From the NCBI GenBank assembly GCA_933228895.1, contig OW121852.1, positions 106,847,544 to 106,911,543 of the forward strand: a stretch of DNA of 64,000 bases. The letters run 5' to 3'. The DNA is from Platycnemis pennipes. Its lineage: Eukaryota > Arthropoda > Insecta > Odonata > Platycnemididae. Of the stretch, positions 24,111-36,260 are shown one piece after another. Every line of letters starts with the position of its first letter. The first letter of the stretch is position 1. The notes beneath the pieces are model-generated. The model saw nothing but the letters and a program-made list of their open reading frames with translations, searched no databases and had not been told where the DNA came from. Both the position numbers and the translations under genes were made by a program.

Positions 24111-24690
24111 CCAATGTGATGAGATACGGCTCATTTTCACTGAAAGATTAGCAAGGGAACATGACCCAAATGCCTCAAATTTTCTTCACGGTTTCCTCCA
24201 GATTAAACGATCATTACGTGGTAGAATATTGGTTGTCCGAGTCTTATTTTATGAGAAGATCAAGAACACTGCCTTGCTATGTACGCACTGTTATTTCACC
24301 GAGTTCAAATTTATACGAGTATGCAGAGATATCACTCAGTAATTCATATGCCTAAGAAGTAATATATTACACTCCATAGAGACAAAAGTGGCTGAAGTGT
24401 AGATATATTAATGGAGGAGGGAATGATTGTTCAATATACCAGTTTGAGGCGGTGACAATTTCCCGTAATACTAACTTAATAATAAGCGTCAAACTAATCG
24501 TGGGCTCCATGACCAATTCAGACGATACAAAATTCATTCCATACTTTAGGATCATTACAATTTAGATCATATAAAACAATACCAACGGTTCTCATGAATA
24601 CCACTTGTTTTGTAATGACATCAAATCTTAAAAAAAATACGATAACTGATAACTCACCATATCAGTTTTTACCCGAAGGTTGGTTTGCTA
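24111..24690. other. AT-rich spacer, nothing recognised
   Basis: No supported feature. Confidence 0.5.
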
Positions 24691-24699
24691 AGTGCGAAC

Positions 24700-24868
24700 A
24701 GATCTTACCCCGAACTAAGCCATTGGCATGTGAAATTCACATGTTCTGTGGGGCCAGATACTACCTGGGCCACCTGCAATTTCCTACGAAGTTCTGGCAA
24801 TCAGAAATTCGAACCTGTTTTACGTAGGGGTGTAGCACAGATCTTTATGCACTAGGCCAGCACGACGC
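24700..24868 (-). mobile_element. Possible tRNA-derived SINE (SINE-C)
   Basis: On the minus strand, TGGCCTAGTGC (24859-24849) resembles an RNA polymerase III box A. GGTTCGAATTTC (24815-24804) resembles box B, about 34 bp further on, a normal spacing for a tRNA head. The downstream body has no second copy in this window, so its end is uncertain. It could also be a decayed tRNA pseudogene. Confidence 0.4.
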
Positions 24869-25189
24869 CAATCGTTAACTACCTTAAACTGTTAACTAAC
24901 TAAGTGTTAGCTGCTCGATGTATGCTATCAGCGGGATTCCGTCCATCGCTAACACCTGGGAAGTAGTAAATTTACGGCAAATATTAAAACTAAGAAACTA
25001 ATATAATTTCTTTCAGTTTCGTTCAGACAAAAGCAACACCCACTACGGCATATAATATCATTTATTTCGCATTGTTCCCAAAACGAATATAAAATACATA
25101 TATCAATCAGTTGGACATAAATCCTCTGGAAAGTATGGTACGGCGAGGCTAACGGGAGGACTCGAGAAATTGCGGAGAAAAACTGGCAA
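24869..25189. other. AT-rich spacer, nothing recognised
   Basis: No supported feature. Confidence 0.5.
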
Positions 25190-26010
25190 GAGATTAGCAA
25201 GAAAAGGAAAATGTGAGAAATCCCAAAGCCGTGCGATGGGAATGCTGGCTGACTGGAAGAGCAATATCCTTGCTGGATAGTCTTAGACGGATGAAAGCAT
25301 CTTTTTTTTTAGATTCGGATTCATTCTCAAAACCTCCTATAGCTCCCAGCCTCGGCACCCCACTCCGTCGAGCCCGCCGCAGAAACCGGCGAGACAAGAG
25401 ACGAAAGGATTGCGGACTGGGAGATGTGTTTCCCGCGAGAAGGAACGGAATTGTGGGGGGTGGGGGGATGGATGGAAGATGTGGGTGGCCAGGGATGAAG
25501 AGGCGCCGGATTCGGGAATCCGAGAAATTCTTAAACATCCACCCACACGTAAACTCGTCCCTTATCTCCATTTCCCCACATTTCCTCCCCGGAGTCACCC
25601 AAAATTTCTATTTGCAGAGAGTACGCGGGCGATGAAATAAAGAAGGGAGTGGGACAGGCCGCGGGAGAGGAATTTATGCGGGGGCCAGGGCGATGTGAGA
25701 TGGGGTGGAGTGTGGCGGTGTTTCGTGTGTGGGGGTGGACGGTAAGAGTGGTGTCGACGCAGGGAGGGGAAGGGAACTCCGGACTAATGAAGCTACCCTC
25801 CCACCCACCTGGCAGCCCCACCCCTCTACCCCTGCGGGTTAATGTTGTCACGGATGTTTAATTAATTCTCTCGCGTTATCTTCCTCTCCATTACACGCAC
25901 AGGAGGGAGAGAGTCTATCCCGCGGAAGGAGAGGGGCGGGATTCAAGAGGTCAGTTTGGAGATGAAGAGGTCTCAAACACGGACGGGGTCAAGTTCAATA
26001 AGTGACCGAC
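25190..26010. other. GC-rich block
   Basis: About 800 bp of elevated GC with overlapping open frames on both strands (25213-25635 plus, 25194-25598 minus, 25531-25851 minus). Having both strands open over the same bases argues for composition rather than coding. No domain was recognised. Confidence 0.45.
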
Positions 26011-26130
26011 CCCGGCAAAGATACTTAGGATCCATACGGATTGAAGGACTCTTGTCTCCATACCAAACCGGTACCTAAAATAGAGGTCCCTAACCCAATA
26101 GAAAAGTTTACCAGACTTGGAACCGAAATC

Positions 26131-26411
26131 AATTATAACCTTGCTTACCCAATATTAGTCATTCTAATAAGGGTTTCAGCATCCCATAGCCCAAAATCAA
26201 TTGATCATTCCAGTAACTGTATTCTAGATCATTTTACCTGGCTACCTGTATTGTGACGCTTAGGAAGGACAATTATAACCTTGCTTACCCAATATTAGTC
26301 ATTCTAATAAGGGTTTCAGCATCCCATTGCCCAAAATTAATTGATCATTCCAGTAATTGTATTCTAGATCATTTTACCTGACTGTGTGTATTGTGACGTT
26401 TAGTTAAGGAC
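26131..26411. repeat. Tandem duplication of a 140 bp unit
   Basis: Units 26131-26270 and 26271-26411 share almost all bases, for example AATTATAACCTTGCTTACCC at 26131 and 26271. The few differences cluster near the ACCTG/TGTATTGTGACG end. This is a recent local duplication or a two-copy minisatellite. Confidence 0.95.
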
Positions 26412-28299
26412 AAAGATGAGACATTCTGAGATGATTTAAGGATTCCCTAACTCACGCGACTCACCCACCTGCTTTCTCTTCCTTCACTACATCTAGAACT
26501 TTTCTCTCCTCCACAAACAAACCCTCCTTCCTCCGAAACCACAGTGTTCATATGGAAAGCAAAAAACACCTTGGATACGAGGTTTTAAAGTGATCCTTGG
26601 CAATTAAACGGAGAAAATTTGATAAGTTTTTCTCATGGCTTAAGCACGAATCCTTGCTTCTCGTTCACAAAGGTTTCCTTCGTTGACGGCAATCTTCATA
26701 AAAAAAAACGAAGGCGGCCTACCACGGCTTACAAACTCGCCACGGCATGTGTTTTACACTCCGTTCTCTTTCAAAAGGGTAACAAAGCATACATAAACTA
26801 ATATGAGCAATATGTTCCAATTAGTTTGCAGAAAAGCCATCCATTAATCCATCCACTTTTTCATCTGAAAGACGCATATTGCGGAAAAGGAAGAAAAGAT
26901 AAAAAAACTCAATTTTCACCACATATTCACCCTGTTCATTGATTCAAGCAGCTGATATCGCTAGGACTTAAAGCAACGGCTTTTCACGCCTTCCGAAAAC
27001 GGATCCTCTTCTTAATTCACCAAGGGGTTTCATTTGCGTCGCATCTTCTTTCCTTTACGGATCCCAACCAGCCTCATTTCGTTATGTTGATGGACTGGCC
27101 CGGAGGCCCCAAAACGGTAATTAACGTCTTGATGCTCCCGCTTCCCGAGGTGCGGGGAAATAAAAGGGTCTGCGGGGAAAGTCGATGAGATGCGAACTGA
27201 AAAGTATTCGGGCATCAAAGCACTCCACGGAGCCTCGCCTCGAAAGGGAGGGTTAGGCGGAAACAGCGTTGAGTCGCTCTTCACCGGATATTTTCGCTTC
27301 TTTTTATATTCCCTCCTTCTCCGATTCCCGGCGGGAAGGGGAGCGATTCTTAAAATTAATTCCATCAAAGATAGTGTTTTCCATTCTCTTTTTCACTCCT
27401 CCTGGCTGTAATTTGCTCATATTCCTTTAATGAAGTTAAACTTGCTATTTTTTTTCTTCTTCTTCCAGATTGAGCCATAACCTTTGCATAGCGCGAAATA
27501 AGGAGAGGTTAATGGAAAGGCTACGGGAGAGATAAGTGTGCAAGAGACGGAGTGGGAGAGAGGAGAGAGAAACTGAGTCGTGTATCCTCCCCCAAGGGGA
27601 TAGGGAGGGATGCTCTGGCGTGCTTGCAATCACGGGCATAAAGTGTAGCCGATGATTTCAGCCGCGACTAGTCGTCGGGTGAACGGAAATTGGGTCAACG
27701 CTAAAAACAATACAGCATTAATTAACATGTTTACCACAGTACGACGCACAGATTAATATTGGGAAGTTCATCAAATACATAATTTATCCACATGAAAAAC
27801 TTTAATTTCCCATAAGCTAAAGCTAATAAAAGGCTAGAATTTCATGCCTTTACTTCGCAATACACCGAGATTACAAAATGTTTTCCGCAATGATAATGAA
27901 AAGGGCTTGAATATTAAATGATGAGGCAAATCTTAAAAATGCAAAGGAGGAAGAAGATCAGCCATCGAATAACCTTTGTGATGAAATTTTCATCGGGATT
28001 AAAATTCATTTACATAACGGGAATGAGTTACAATATTAACTATTGAAATTTTTTCAAGTAGCTGTATTCCCAATATTGAAAAAGAACTCAATACCAGCCA
28101 TCTATTCCATTAAAGGCTCGGTTATAGCCAAGAATTCCGTTAACCTGAGTTATTCTCAAGCTAGGTTAGGTAATATTGTTTTTTCCCAGCAAATAAAACA
28201 GCGATTAAATAGCCAACATTTAATTTTACAACTGGTAAGATAACTCTTCATTTCAATTAGTGCAGATAAACTGTGATCTCGAGACACTTTTCCACTAAA
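26412..28299. other. Unannotated spacer with a GC-richer patch at 27060-27320
   Basis: No supported gene. A purine-rich + strand segment lies at about 27490-27610. The open frames at 27030-27368 and 27190-27411 overlap on opposite strands and show no domain. Confidence 0.5.
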
Positions 28300-28371
28300 A
28301 GGTGTATAACATATGGAGGGGTAGAGTGTGATAACATGAATGCAAGATATTCCAGAGAGAAAAAATCATTC
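28300..28371 (-). mobile_element. Body following the tRNA-like head (SINE-D, putative)
   Basis: Downstream of the tRNA-like head, the minus strand reads GAATGATTTTTTCTCTCTGG. A similar order (TTCGAGTCCCGATCAATG then a T-rich run then GTGGAAATTC) occurs on the + strand at 56090-56140. This suggests a shared SINE body rather than a lone tRNA gene. The end of the body is not defined. Confidence 0.4.
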
Positions 28372-28442
28372 GCCTTGACCGGGACTCGAACCCGGACCCC
28401 CTGATTTCCGGCCAGGGGCTCTACCAGTTGCGCTACCAAGGC
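28372..28442 (-). tRNA. tRNA-like sequence (probable SINE head or tRNA pseudogene)
   Basis: The 71-base minus-strand sequence folds as a cloverleaf: acceptor GCCTTGG/TCAAGGC (one G-U), D arm GCGC/GAGC with one mismatch, anticodon stem CCTGG/TCAGG, a 4-base variable loop and a perfect T arm CCGGG/CCCGG. Box A TAGCGCAACTG and box B GGTTCGAGTCC are intact. The anticodon loop CCGGAAA gives GGA (Ser), but position 33 is C instead of the near-universal U. The long variable arm of serine tRNAs is also missing. It is therefore unlikely to be a working tRNA. A polymerase III promoter may survive. Confidence 0.65.
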
Positions 28443-31230
28443 GTCCTCTTTCTCTGTGGAAATTCTAGAGGCATTAAAGGAGCTAGATGTTGCCGGACTG
28501 CTAGACATGTAATGTCACAGAGCAGCCGAAGTCGTGCATCTCAGCGGGTAACTCCGTCAAAGTTTTCGCGGCTAGCTTGCGAGCTTTGAATTTGTTAAAA
28601 TAAAAAAAGTGATAACATGAGATAGGTACCAAGTAAAAGAATCACAATGTACATACGAAAGTTGCACTTATACGTTTTGACACTAAAATTATAGTCATAG
28701 TATTTAAGAATCTAAATAATACCACACCCGAACGTTATTTGCAAGAAAACATGATATATGACGAACGTTCTATTTCTCATTCGTAGGAGTAAATTTATCA
28801 AATGATTATAGCAACCAGACGTAAGATCGATGTAAGCATTAACAGTATATTTAAAGGGAGGGGGTCTAACGAAGACGACAAATAGTCCGAAATTACCCAA
28901 TTACTTCCATTCTTTACTTGCATGCCATCCTATGCCATGAGTGGAACTGCAGACATTTGCATCATAGCTCAGGTAAGAATGAATTATTAAAACAATAAAT
29001 CATACTACAATATTTCGTTAACATAGATTTATCACTGAAGAATCGTAAAACGTGACCTATTACCTTTACTGTTTTTTATTATGTTCCATGAGCAGAGTAT
29101 TGAAACACCTGCATTAATAAGAGTGACTGAAATGCACCCTGGAGGAAAGTATACGAAGACGGAGAAAACACAAATTAAGAGGAATGCTAATTAATTCGTG
29201 TCTTTCCTATTGAAGGAAGTCTCTCGAATTAAGCCTGGAACAAGAGCTTGATTTGGAACAGCCTTGCTAAGAACGTCGGCTCAAGGAATCACGCCTACAC
29301 TGCATAAGCGTCTTCAAAAATGCCCCTCCAAACAGCTGTTAGCTTTCTAACAAATCATGCAGAAACAGAACAACAAATGCAATAAATATGGATAATCCGT
29401 TAAATAATTAGGAAAAATGAGTATTTAATGTATTATTTAATAAGTGTTTACATAACGCGCACTGCAGAAAATAAAATTAATGATGAAAATTATATATCGC
29501 ATCATAAACGTTAGGAAAAAACGAGGTAAGGGTCTAAAGCTCTTCCCAAAAGACACTAATGAAAACAACTATCGCCTTATGAATAGCATTTTTGAACAAG
29601 ATTTATGCGAAATGCGTGCTTATCACTCAAACAGGCGACACTTCATTCAATTAATGCGCAAATACCATCCCCTCACCGCTCCCTTGACAGCGAAGAGAGA
29701 CGAAAAATTTCAATACCACCGGAATGCACTCTCTAGTCATTCGAATTGCATCATCCAGATGGAATTTGCAGAGGAACCCTTCAAAGAAATCATCCGGCAA
29801 ATTGAATTCAGGAGGGATTTCCGAATGGAATAGCGGGATTGGGGGGAGGAAAAAACCATTGGATCGTGATGCAAAACGGGGAGATTCGCGTTCACAATAA
29901 GTAGGGAAATAGGTGATAAATGGAACGCCATCGGCCGCTCATAAATGAGTTGATGAGTTCAGATGTGTTCGGTTCCACTCGTCTAGCGCAGAGGACATCC
30001 CGGACGGGAAATTAAACACTGGAAATGTTTGCGCTGTTTTTGTTCGCCGGGTAATCGTCGACGCACGGTTTGGAACGATATAATCGATTCATTCGAGGGC
30101 ACTCGATGATTTCAGCGGACGGGAACGAGATGCAAGCACCCCACATCGCAGGGCAAAAAGAAAAAAATGGCTAAAACAGCGAGTGAATTTCGGGTTCATC
30201 AAAAATGTGCATTCGGACGTGCTATTGAGAAACCCAAAGATACGTACAGCAGCTATGAATACACTGACTTCACATTTCGGCGGTCACAACATCAAAATTG
30301 CATTAAGGACTGGTAATAAAATGAATCAATTGCGAAACAGAGGATCACTAGCCACTGATTTAAAGCAGGAATGATCATAAACACAAGAGCGCTTCTAGTA
30401 TGACGACCGCAAATGTGTTGCACAAAAAGGCTTCGATAAATACAATACTACAAAGATATGTTTTGAGGCTTCATTAGCTTTAATTTTAGACCCATTGTTT
30501 TTCTTCGATATCTCTTTACTGAATTCAAAATAGTTTCTTGTTCCAAGAAATATTTTTTGATGGCCAAAGCATGGAATAAAGCAGTAAGCCAATGAACGCG
30601 ACTCGTCCTCAGCCAAATAAAATACACCAATGGCAATTTAATTGAAAATATGGTGAAGAGAAAATTGCGTATTTACTTTTATGAATGAGACCACGAGAAA
30701 TAATAACTTAATTCCTTATTTATTGCACGTACATACTATAATATTTCAACTACAATGAGCCATAACTTATAACTTATTTCCCTTCTTCCACCTTTCCCGT
30801 TGGTGCTGGTAGTTGCTGTTTACCGAGGACCATCTGAACGTTACATGAACACATAAACGGGTTGCAATTAACGTAATTATTTAATAAACTACATTACGAC
30901 TACATGTTAGTCTAATCTTTTCCGGTTTCACGTTTATTGGGGAAAAATCATTCCATTTTTTATGCCTGATTCGACTTTTTCAAAGATTCTGACACTCTTT
31001 CTAAAAGCCGAATTATGAATAACTGCCATCAACCACCGAGTGGCACCACAGATATATTTTATAGCGAAGAGTACAAGTTATTATTAGCCCTCATGTTGAT
31101 GAAATAGCGACGAAACACATGTCCATAGCTAGGGAAATATCTTACACCGTTCAAATAATGTTCGACAAATAATGTTCGACAAATAGTGTTAAATATTTAA
31201 AGGCACGTTCTTACAGAATCTTTCGTGAAA
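28443..31230. other. AT-rich spacer, nothing recognised
   Basis: About 2.8 kb. A 117-residue open frame at 29480-29833 has no recognisable domain. A direct duplication of AATAATGTTCGAC lies near 31155-31182. Confidence 0.5.
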
Positions 31231-31239
31231 TTGTTTTGG

Positions 31240-31435
31240 ATTACAGAATGGAATAGGCAGGCCTCGTAAGATATATAAGGAGCAAGTTGTGAAGGATGTA
31301 AAAGAGAGGAGTTAAATCAATATGAAGAGGTTGGCTGATAGAAGGATCGAGTGGAGGGCTGCGTCTAGGACCATAGGAATGGGAAAAACCAATACTAGGA
31401 TTGTTGACCCATCATGATGATTGTTGACCGATGAT
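31240..31435 (+). pseudogene. LINE-A 3' fragment
   Basis: Translation gives GRPRKIYKEQVVKDVKERS, a stop, then INMKRLADRRIEWRAASR. This parallels the end of the 18877-19128 copy almost residue for residue. The tail CTAGGATTGTTGACCCATCA with ATGATG repeats matches the tail of that copy. The fragment is strongly 5' truncated and has one in-frame stop. Confidence 0.85.
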
Positions 31436-31489
31436 GTTAAAATCTTAAGATATAATATCGAGGGTCGATATTCTTATTTTATAAGATTC

Positions 31490-31609
31490 CTTAGCCTATC
31501 CTTAGCCTAATCCTAAGACAAACACAATTCCAATGTTTGAGGCAGGATTCGAACCCAGATCTTTGAATCGTCAGGCCGGTGTGTAGTCAAACAGCTATTT
31601 ACGCCGGCG
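31490..31609 (-). mobile_element. tRNA-derived SINE, family SINE-B, copy 1
   Basis: On the minus strand, a head beginning near 31609 contains GGCGTAAATAGC (box A-like) and GGTTCGAATCC (31555-31545, exact box B). The body that follows includes GGAATTGTGTTTGTCTTAGG. The same order occurs at 43450-43572, where the box B is mutated. Head spacing of about 37 bp fits tRNA-derived SINEs. Confidence 0.65.
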
Positions 31610-31916
31610 AGAATTCTATAGTAAGGAAAAAGCTCACTGTCAGGATAATTTTCACACCATCGTTTAGGGAGGAAGATAAAAAGCACGGATTTATGTCTAA
31701 AAATAACAGCTATGTCAAATATAGGATGGAAATAATATTATTATCGGCGAGGCAAACTCTAAGGCCGGCCGAAACCAGCACTGAAAGCAACAGAGCACAT
31801 CTCATCTGTGTTTTGAAATCTATAGCCAAACCAAGAGGCGCCTTAGACCGGAGGAAAGATGGAATGGGAAGGGAATGGAAAGGAGAAAAGGTAGAGAGAA
31901 ATAGTGTGTAGGTTGC

Positions 31917-32107
31917 ATTAGCTTCCTCTCAACGACATGTACCAAGGGGGCCTCGGCTTAACGTCCATCCGACGGACGGAGTACTGGACTCGAATGCTCT
32001 CCACAAAACACTCAAATAGGGGTCGGTTAACGATTGAAAAATATCTACCACTGCCGGAATTCGAACCCGATCTCTCGGGGTGGGAGGACATTCGCGTGGG
32101 CGAGGCG
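31917..32107 (-). mobile_element. tRNA-derived SINE, family SINE-A, copy 3
   Basis: The minus-strand head starts GCCTCGCCCACGCGAATG near 32107 and contains box B GGTTCGAATTCC. The body shares GACGGACGGAGTACTGGACT and CCAAGGGGGCCTCGGC with the other copies. The tRNA-like 5' end GCCTCG matches the full-length copy at 59705. Confidence 0.85.
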
Positions 32108-32483
32108 AACGATGGTGGGTTCTCCATCGCATAGATACATTGAGGGAAGTAAATTGAGACAATGATTTTTTTAAAACGGGAGAAGGCCACCAAGCAAAAC
32201 CGAGGGGCCATTCATTCACCATAGAAGCGAGAGGGGAGGTTGGCACATTCGCCTACCTTTCGGGATTCATGACGACAGGGTCGTGCGATGGGACCACACG
32301 AGAGGAATATAAAACCGTCAAGATGAGCGGCAAGAGTCGAAATGATAAAGGACCAACGGTGAAAGGAAGACCGGCGGAAAAAAATATATATGCGCCAACT
32401 AGGGGCTCTCCCGACGCATCTGACCTATGAACCGCTCCGAGCATACGTCGCCATCTATTAAACTACGAAACAGCATATAAACT
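32108..32483. other. Spacer upstream of the RNase H fragment
   Basis: No supported feature. It may include unrecognised upstream retrotransposon sequence. Confidence 0.4.
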
Positions 32484-32867
32484 GCTGAACTCTTTGCGAT
32501 CAAGTTAGCGCTGCAACGCATTACGAGAAGTTATTCAAAATTTCTCATCTTCTCAGACTCACTGAGCGCACTACAGTCCTTGTCTAGTTATTCCTCCAAA
32601 TGCCCCTTTGTTTAGGAGATACATTCCACCATTTCATCCCTTAATAGTGTAGGTGTAACAATTTCCTTTTTGTGGATCCCTGGACATGCTGGAATAACTG
32701 GAAATGAAAACGCCGAGTCTGCAGCCAAAGAAGCCTTGAAAAATCGGGATATATACTCGTCGAAGGTACCGGTAGAAGACCTCAGGGCTTCATTACGGGG
32801 CTTAGCCCTCGGGAGGTGGAAGGAGCAATTGTCAAACTTGGCTGAAAACAAGCTACAAGCAGCGTGA
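32484..32867 (+). pseudogene. RNase H domain fragment of a non-LTR retrotransposon
   Basis: One frame reads AELFAIKLALQRITRS, then FSDSLSALQSL, a stop at 32613-32615, then FLWIPGHAGITGNENAESAA, ending at a stop after KLQAA. The order E (in AELFAI), D (in SDSLSA), then WIPGHxGxxGNExA is the classic RNase H signature. It is found in Jockey/I-type LINE polyproteins, where it cleaves RNA in RNA-DNA hybrids during retrotransposition. The N-terminal catalytic Asp region is not found, because the frame is stopped just upstream at 32478. One internal stop makes it a pseudogene. It is not clearly linked to the LINE-A or LINE-B copies. Confidence 0.85.
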
Positions 32868-32869
32868 AA

Positions 32870-33807
32870 AAGGATGAGTGGATGGAAGAGAACTGGAGAA
32901 TATGGAGGTTAAACCGGAACGCAATTTGGAGCAAAAGAATAGACATATGTTACAGAAAGCATCGATAGAACACATCGACGATGTCTTGTTTTCATTCCAT
33001 AATATGCCCGAATCAACCGACCCAGCCTAAGGCATTATCACGAATCGAATGAACTGGCCTCGTTTATCATAATGGGGCGACTTGCTGATACGAATTCAAT
33101 CCTGGCTGATGTGACTAATGACGTTATCGCTGGGATTCTTGCACTGAGGCTTGGTAACTCCAAATTAATTACCGTCACATGTTCGTACGCAGGATCCGGC
33201 GAGCACTTTCTCCCGGGAACACGCCATAGCATTAGGGTCGAAGGATGCATTAGCAGAACTAAATCGTTGAGCGTCGTGAAAGTAAGCCGGCGCACGTACG
33301 CGATTCTTCTGAAGTAGAAAAGAATTACTAATTGAGAGCACACACTGAGGCAGAAAACAATTTTCCGACTAAAAATAGCACACTCATAGAAGAGTAAATC
33401 TATTTATTAAGAAACAGCTACGCAGAGGGGCGCGTCCATAAATAATGTAGAGCGTAGGAGGAGGAGTCAGACTATCTGAAAGGTACTATCGACAGGAAGG
33501 GGTATTAACCTTAGAATATATTAGGAGATATGTGGAATAGTACATTAATTACATTTCATAGCCTTTGATACCCAAAGAATAAATATTTCACACGAGACAT
33601 GAATAAAAACCAAAGGGAAGAAGCGCGTTTTGTAACGAATTACCATGAGCGTGGATGTGGTATCACTCGTCTATTCTGAGGTATTGGACATCCTCGGAAG
33701 ATTTAAGGGTTTCAAATCACAATGATTCGATTCTGACACTGCACGAATATTTCCACCCCACTACATAAGCAGGACAGACAGAAGGGACGAAGTTATAGTA
33801 ATTAATA
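32870..33807. other. Spacer, possibly the 3' part of the RNase H element
   Basis: The region immediately after 32870 may be the C-terminal remainder of the same retrotransposon, but frames are broken and I cannot assign blocks. The 81-residue frame at 33072-33317 has no recognised domain. Confidence 0.4.
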
Positions 33808-33848
33808 TAATTCCTGTATCTCTCGTATAATGAGAGATACAGGAATTA
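33808..33848. repeat. Perfect hairpin, 17 bp arms
   Basis: TAATTCCTGTATCTCTC and its exact reverse complement are separated by 7 bases. It may be a miniature inverted-repeat element or a regulatory hairpin. It is too short to classify. Confidence 0.85.
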
Positions 33849-34679
33849 GTTTCTCCCATGCAAAATTAACGACTACAACGCAAAAAAGGCCGAATTAAAA
33901 ATAAAATTACAACAGCCCTAACATAATAATTTTTCAATGTGTTTTCCTTCCTTTTTTTGCAATTAATTTTTACGACCGATGACCTTGCGTTCCTTGCCAT
34001 TCGCACATGCTGTGGATCGCAGGGTAAAATATAGGTGTACATTTGGGACATCATACTTTTTCAGCGATTTTATTTTCAGTTCACAGCGTGGTTCCAGCAT
34101 TGAGGAATCCAGTTACACAAAATAATATTGCCGAGAGTAATCCGAATAATGAAGTTTTGAAGACTTACAAATAAGGCCAAGTATTACTATTGATCTAAAA
34201 TTTTTAAAAAAATGTATTGATAAAGACATGTTTTCCTCGTATATAAGGACATTCTTTTCAGCGCAGGGCTCACGAGAAATGACAGCGCGTATATCATATT
34301 CGGGGTTTTCAACGAATATTCTTTGGCTGCCCGCGATAACGGAGAGAGACACTTTCACTTTTCACCGGTCGGACACGTCGCCTATAATCGCGACCCTTCG
34401 CGTTCAAAAGCAACCAATGCATAAATAATTTCTACCTCCACTTTTAATTCCCGCCCTCCCGAAAGAAAAAGGTAAAGGGATTAGAATGAGACTACGCTGT
34501 CAAAAGTCGCCGGCCGGGATAATCCGTGGGAGACATCGCATTAATTGACTAGATTCCCGCCAACGAGGAATGAAACCACTTCTGGAGAGTTGAAGGGCGG
34601 AGAAAAAACAATAATTCGTCAGCAATTTATCTGAGTGCCTGAGGTCGCGTTCCAATTGCTTCGGCCACTCGAAAATTTC
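33849..34679. other. Unannotated spacer
   Basis: No supported feature. Confidence 0.45.
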
Positions 34680-35070
34680 CAAAGCTCTGGCCATTTTGCA
34701 AGGCGAGACTCGGCCATATATTTCACGCGGAGAGCGAGAGTGGGGGGCGGGGGAAGAAGATGGCCCCCGCGCGCAACTCCATACCGCCGCCCCACTTGAA
34801 TAGGCTGGAAGGTCGTCACAACCTGATAATAAATTTCAATCTCTCTTTCTCCACAACTTTCCCCTCCCCAACCGCCAACTTCCTCCTCCCCCGACAACCC
34901 TTGGGACAAGGAAAATGAAAACGGGGCGGAATCCTCGGTAGCGGAAAAAAGAATTAAGAGGGCAGTGTCACCCCTCTCAACCATGAAAAGGAGGAAAGGG
35001 GAGGGAGGGTCACGTGATTCGGGCATCCCGACTGGACCTTTGGTCCGCTGGGAGATGAACGGGTCCAGGG
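34680..35070. other. GC-rich block
   Basis: A GC-rich stretch containing a 135-residue minus-strand open frame (34619-35026) with Gly/Glu/Ser-rich low-complexity sequence. No domain. Probably noncoding. Confidence 0.45.
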
Positions 35071-35799
35071 CGGAGACTATCTACGCATCCGACTATGCGT
35101 GAATGTCCTTCCTTCTACAACTAACCTTATAGCTCCAATCGCGTTACAGAGAACGCCTTTTCCACTCTTCCAATAATATGAGCATTATATAAGAACGCAA
35201 TGAAATATTTTTTAAGATCAAAAATGTTTATTCCGAACTCAACGAATTCACTAGTACCATTTAATATTGAGGGTCTGCCATATCCGAAATCCAAAATCCC
35301 TTTTATTTCATTTACCATCATTCGCAGCGATTTCCAAAAATAAACTGTACATATCAAACAACGATTTACTAATGTGAGAGACTACATCCCCAACATTGTA
35401 ATGTGAGCTCGACAGTAATTGTGGGTGCGTCATAAATCGATTCGGTTGATGAACCCATTATGAAAAAAATACAATGCTGGCCTGAAGTTTGCTGAATTGA
35501 TATTAAATAAGAATTAATGCATTTCCGGTGATGAAGAAATAAAAGTTATTTATTGAAATTGGATTTAACATTCTTACTTTTGAGACGATTGGCTGGGAGT
35601 GGATAATCTAAGCGTATTTGTTGACACACGAGAAGTTGACAAGAACATGTGGCAAAATTTTCACTGTAAAGTGAACATGTTGCAACATGTTTACAATATA
35701 GTCGCTGTGTAGAAGTTTTTTTTTGTGAAATACGCAACATTTTACTCCCCTCTTGAAGGTTGGTATCGCTAGTAAAGAAAGCCGAACTTCCGGATGGCA
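35071..35799. other. AT-rich spacer, nothing recognised
   Basis: No supported feature. Confidence 0.5.
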
Positions 35800-36260
35800 A
35801 CACTGCAAGCGAGCCACCCTTAACGGGCGCATCCTCGTCCCACCCCGGCGTTCCGTCTCCTCCTGCGGTACGGCGCTAACGCAAGCCATCAAATTTTCAG
35901 GCGCCACGTCCAAGCAGTTTCCCACCCTCCCCACTTTCCCCCGACTCAAGACCCACCGGGAGGACGAACAAGGGTGAGCAGGAGAAGACAGAGGCCGGGA
36001 TGGACGGGAATAGGGTTCGGGGAATCGGTCCGGGTGGTTCGGGAGGAAAAATTTGCGGGAGCAAAGTAGGGGCGAGTCGTGATTTAATGAACCATGGGAA
36101 GAAATAAGTAGAGAAACAGAAAGGCTGGGGAGGACGGGGGATAGACTGAAGGACTAGTGTGTGACCCTCCAAGTTGCGCCATCGGTCGGGAGAGGGTGGG
36201 TGCATGGGATGGTGGTGTAGGGCGGAAAGGTCATTTCCCTCGCAGCAAGGTCAAGATAGG
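35800..36260. other. GC-rich block, purine-rich + strand from about 35960
   Basis: High GC. Open frames at 35608-35949 and 35897-36205 (both minus) have no domain. Composition resembles the other GC blocks of the window. Confidence 0.45.

Noticed and set aside
28372..28442. Functional tRNA-Ser gene
   Set aside because: Lacks U33 and the long variable arm required for serine tRNAs, and its downstream sequence resembles a SINE body.
29480..29833. 117-residue + strand frame
   Set aside because: Lys/Arg-rich without a recognised domain, and codon use does not differ from the flanks.
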